A DNA stretch of 7,688 bases from Corynebacterium sp. (GTDB taxonomy: Bacteria; Actinomycetota; Actinomycetes; Mycobacteriales; Mycobacteriaceae), in NCBI GenBank assembly GCA_030450335.1, contig JAKDIS010000113.1, forward strand, positions 1-7,688, in the 5' to 3' direction. Below the pieces are notes generated by a model. The model was not told where the DNA came from, ran no database searches, and saw only the letters and a list, made by a program, of their open reading frames with translations. The stretch's first letter is position 1, and the number at the start of each line of letters is the position of its first letter. Made by a program: the position numbers and the translations under genes. This document shows, one piece after another, positions 5,639 through 7,688 of the stretch.

Positions 5639-6295
5639 GTGAGCGTTGATTCAGAGATGACAGGTACAGCGGGTCAGGCCTTGGGCGCCGACACCGCGGC
5701 GACCGTCCCCGCGCCGTTCCGGGACGCGGTCACCTCCATGCACGCCGCCACGGTGCGCACCGGGATCACGGTGACCGACATCCGCCCGCCGCGGAAACTC
5801 GCCCCCTACAGCCACGCCATCGGACTGGAGGTCGACCGAATACAACCGGGGTCGCTCCCCGGGGACGGTGGGGACGACGGTGGGGAAGCCGCCGTCCCCA
5901 CAGACTCCGACGGTGACGCCTTCGGCAGGTTGATCCTGCTCCACGACCCCAAGGGCTCCGAGGGCCCGGGCATGATGAAGCTGGTCGCCTACATCCAGGC
6001 CGACCTCGACGCCTCGGTCGCCGAGGACCCGCTGCTGCCCGAGGTCGCCTGGGACTGGCTGACCGAGGGGCTCCACGGCAGCACCTTCAGCGACCTCGGC
6101 GGCACCGTCACCGCCACCGCGTCCAGCAGGTTCGGTGACATCGGCGGACCGGCCCACGCCTTCCAGGTCGAGATGCGCGCCTCGTGGACGGCGTCGGGCA
6201 CCGACCTGTCCGACCACGTCACCGCGTTCTCCAAGGTGCTCGCCAACGTGGCGGGCCTGCCGCCCGAAGGGGTGACCGCCCTGAAGGGTAGGTAA
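5639..6295 (+). CDS. DUF3000 family protein, function unknown
   Basis: This is a conserved actinobacterial protein family without an assigned function; the call rests on pattern memory and context. From GTG 5639 it has 218 residues and looks cytosolic, with no signal peptide or membrane segment. A disordered N-terminus of about 25 residues is followed by FRDAVTSMHAA and RPPRKLAPYSHAIGLEV (49-65). After a Gly/Asp-rich insert (about 76-93) come RLILLHDPKG, LVAYIQADLD, DPLLPEVAWDWL (130-141), the GGTVTATASSRFG strand and a C-terminal VEMRASWTA...AGLPPEGV part. Neighbours match those of the M. tuberculosis homologue Rv2680, which lies just before rnd. An ATG at 5627 is an alternative start, but it overlaps the -10 hexamer; ATG 5657 is also possible. 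rnd begins 10 nt downstream, so the two are cotranscribed. Confidence 0.9.
   Translation: MSVDSEMTGTAGQALGADTAATVPAPFRDAVTSMHAATVRTGITVTDIRPPRKLAPYSHAIGLEVDRIQPGSLPGDGGDDGGEAAVPTDSDGDAFGRLILLHDPKGSEGPGMMKLVAYIQADLDASVAEDPLLPEVAWDWLTEGLHGSTFSDLGGTVTATASSRFGDIGGPAHAFQVEMRASWTASGTDLSDHVTAFSKVLANVAGLPPEGVTALKGR
5861..5901 (+). repeat. G-rich direct and inverted repeat inside the DUF3000 gene
   Basis: GGGGACGG-type units recur three times (at about 5861, 5870 and 5882). GTGGGGACG (5868-5876) is exactly complementary to CGTCCCCAC (5893-5901). It encodes the Gly/Asp-rich linker between two conserved blocks. Simple slippage-prone expansion in a tolerant loop is the likeliest explanation. Confidence 0.5.
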
Positions 6296-6305
6296 GGTGG
6301 CCCCC

Positions 6306-7688
6306 GTGGCAGAACACCTCACCTCGCCCCGCGACGGCGTCCCCGCCCTGTCCGACACGATCGAGACCGTGCGGGAGGCGACCGAATCGCTGGCCGCAGG
6401 GCACGGGCCCATCGCCGTGGACACTGAACGGGCCTCCGGCTTCCGCTTCGACGACCGTGCCTTCCTGGTGCAACTGCGACGCCAAGGCTCCGGCACCCAC
6501 CTCGTCGACCCGGCGACCGTTCCGCAGGCCGGCGCCGTGCTGGCCCCGCTGATGGACTCCTCCCCCTGGATCCTGCACGCCGCGCACAGCGACCTGCCCG
6601 CCCTGACCTCCCTGGGCTGGCACACCCCGGAACTGCACGACACCCAGATCGCCGGACGCCTCCTCGGCTACGGGCAGATCGGCCTGGCCGGGATGCTCGA
6701 GGAGTTCCTCGGGGTCACCGTGGCCAAGGACAAGGGCCGGGAGGACTGGTCCGCCCGGCCGATCCCCGGGCCCATGCTCACCTACGCCGCGCTGGACGTG
6801 GAGATGCTCATCGAGCTGCGCGACGTCGCCCTCTCCCGGCTCGACGACCTGGGCCGCACCGACTGGTACCGCCAGGAGTGCGCCCACGTACGTGCGGCGT
6901 GGACGCACCCGGTGCCCGAACCCGACTGGCGCAAGCTACGCGGCCTCGGGCACGTGCGCGACCCCCGCGAGCTCGAGACCGCCCGCCGGCTCATCTACGC
7001 CCGCACCGCCATCGCCCGTGAGAGTGACGTCCCGCCCGAGCACGTGCTGCGCGGCTCCTCCATCCTGGAACTGGCCCAGGGCACCGGACGCGGCGGACGC
7101 GCAGGAAGCTCAGGACGCCAGATCGACCGCGAGATCGCCGGCGGCTCGCGCCTTGTGCGCTCCTCGCGCGGGTCAGTCGGCCGCGAGGTGAAGTCGACGC
7201 TGACCAGGGCAATGTCCGAGGCGCTGCGCCAGGCCGCCGAGGCCGACGCCTCCTCCCTGCCCGGACGCTTGAGCACCTCCGGCGGATTCCCCGACCACCG
7301 CACGTGGGAGCGCGACCACCCGATCGCCTTCCACCTGCTCGGCGAGTTCCGCGAGGCACTGTCGGACGTCTCGGAGTCCACCGGCATCAGGACCGAAGAC
7401 CTGCTGACCGTGCGCTCACTGCGCTCGGTGGCCTGGGAGACCTCGCGCGCCGTCGCTGACGGTTTGCTGGCCGATGCGGCCTCGGAACACCTCGACGAGC
7501 CCGGTGACGATCAGGTTATTGACCTGGACACCGTTCTGGATGCCGACCCGGTCGGCGCAACGGTGGACGTTGCGGTCGCCGACCCGGTGGGTGCACTGGA
7601 GGACGCGCTGGGCCGCGCTCTCGAGTCGAGGGAATGCCGTGCCTGGCAGCGTGACCTCCTGGTCGACGCCTTCCTGCCCGAATCCTCG
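6306..7688 (+). CDS. rnd: Ribonuclease D, DEDDy 3'-5' exoribonuclease (3' end beyond window)
   Basis: RNase D trims tRNA precursors and other RNAs from the 3' end using two metal ions held by four acidic residues. From GTG 6306 the frame stays open for 461 codons to the right edge, so the stop is outside. AAGGTGG (6294-6300), overlapping the DUF3000 stop, provides a ribosome-binding site 5 nt before the GTG. The exonuclease core shows all motifs: Exo I Asp39/Glu41 (IAVDTE), Exo II Asp96 (HAAHSDLPAL) and Exo III Tyr160/Asp164 (TYAALDVE), so it should be active and of the DEDDy class. An HRDC-like region follows from about residue 207, interrupted by a Gly/Arg/Ser-rich stretch (259-290). The part around 340-380 (DLLTVRSLRSVAWE) matches the usual C-terminal domain, then comes an acidic stretch (about 393-430) and CRAWQRDLLVDAFL. 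M. tuberculosis Rv2681 is about 440 residues by my recollection, so little should be missing. Confidence 0.92.
   Translation, partial: MAEHLTSPRDGVPALSDTIETVREATESLAAGHGPIAVDTERASGFRFDDRAFLVQLRRQGSGTHLVDPATVPQAGAVLAPLMDSSPWILHAAHSDLPALTSLGWHTPELHDTQIAGRLLGYGQIGLAGMLEEFLGVTVAKDKGREDWSARPIPGPMLTYAALDVEMLIELRDVALSRLDDLGRTDWYRQECAHVRAAWTHPVPEPDWRKLRGLGHVRDPRELETARRLIYARTAIARESDVPPEHVLRGSSILELAQGTGRGGRAGSSGRQIDREIAGGSRLVRSSRGSVGREVKSTLTRAMSEALRQAAEADASSLPGRLSTSGGFPDHRTWERDHPIAFHLLGEFREALSDVSESTGIRTEDLLTVRSLRSVAWETSRAVADGLLADAASEHLDEPGDDQVIDLDTVLDADPVGATVDVAVADPVGALEDALGRALESRECRAWQRDLLVDAFLPESS
7542..7613 (+). repeat. Imperfect 36-bp tandem duplication in rnd
   Basis: Units 7542-7577 and 7578-7613 share 26 of 36 bases by my alignment. 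Their first 18 bases differ at only two positions, and both encode ADPVGA. The duplication keeps the frame and lies in the acidic C-terminal insert, a tolerant part of the protein. Confidence 0.5.

Noticed and set aside
6885..6894. 10-bp palindrome CACGTACGTG within rnd
   Set aside because: It lies inside a well-supported coding region, is not near a start, and such short palindromes are expected by chance in GC-rich DNA.
5639..7688. A new defence or accessory system around DUF3000 and RNase D
   Set aside because: Both genes are in conserved housekeeping synteny, base composition matches the neighbours, and no mobile element or repeat boundary is present.

Overview
The window is a chromosomal housekeeping segment from a very GC-rich, mycolic-acid-type actinobacterium, most likely a high-GC Corynebacterium or close relative within Mycobacteriales. 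The evidence is the base composition, an arabinofuranosyltransferase of arabinogalactan assembly (AftC), actinobacterial-type heme enzymes, and a gene order (aftC, msrB, then hemQ, hemY and hemE on the opposite strand, then DUF3000 and rnd) that I recall from Mycobacterium tuberculosis (Rv2673 to Rv2681) and from corynebacteria. The genus is an inference; no rRNA or marker search was possible.

Layout. Positions 1-176 are non-coding, with a strong GC hairpin and a likely leaderless promoter. aftC (177-1574) and msrB (1580-2011) run rightward as a tight pair. A perfect 51-nt palindrome (2032-2082) then closes this transcript and the oncoming one from the right. On the minus strand lie hemQ/chdC (2093-2812), hemY/cgoX (2908-4371) and hemE (4368-5549). 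A short divergent promoter region of about 90 bp (5550-5638) separates hemE from a rightward pair: a DUF3000 protein (5639-6295) and ribonuclease D (from 6306), which is still open at the right edge.

How the genes work together. HemE makes coproporphyrinogen III, HemY/CgoX oxidises it to coproporphyrin III, and HemQ/ChdC decarboxylates coproheme to heme b. The minus-strand cluster thus encodes three of the four last steps of the coproporphyrin-dependent heme route, in pathway order. The iron-insertion enzyme (CpfC/HemH) is not here. HemE and HemY are coupled by a 4-nt overlap. HemQ is separated from HemY by 95 nt that seem to hold its own promoter and perhaps an 11-codon upstream ORF. AftC branches cell-wall arabinan, and MsrB repairs oxidised methionine. 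DUF3000 has no known function, and RNase D trims RNA 3' ends.

Regulation visible in the sequence. Several starts (aftC, hemE, DUF3000 and the small ORF before hemQ) lie 5 to 8 nt after a -10-like hexamer with little or no room for a leader, which points to leaderless transcripts. A near-perfect 16-nt palindrome sits between the -35 and the extended -10 of hemE and could be an operator.

I found no mobile element, CRISPR array, tRNA, rRNA or defence system, and no convincing new multi-gene system. The items worth a second look are regulatory: the hemQ leader ORF, the hemE palindrome and the long convergent palindrome. The conserved uncharacterised DUF3000 gene and unusual inserts in the RNase D are also noted.
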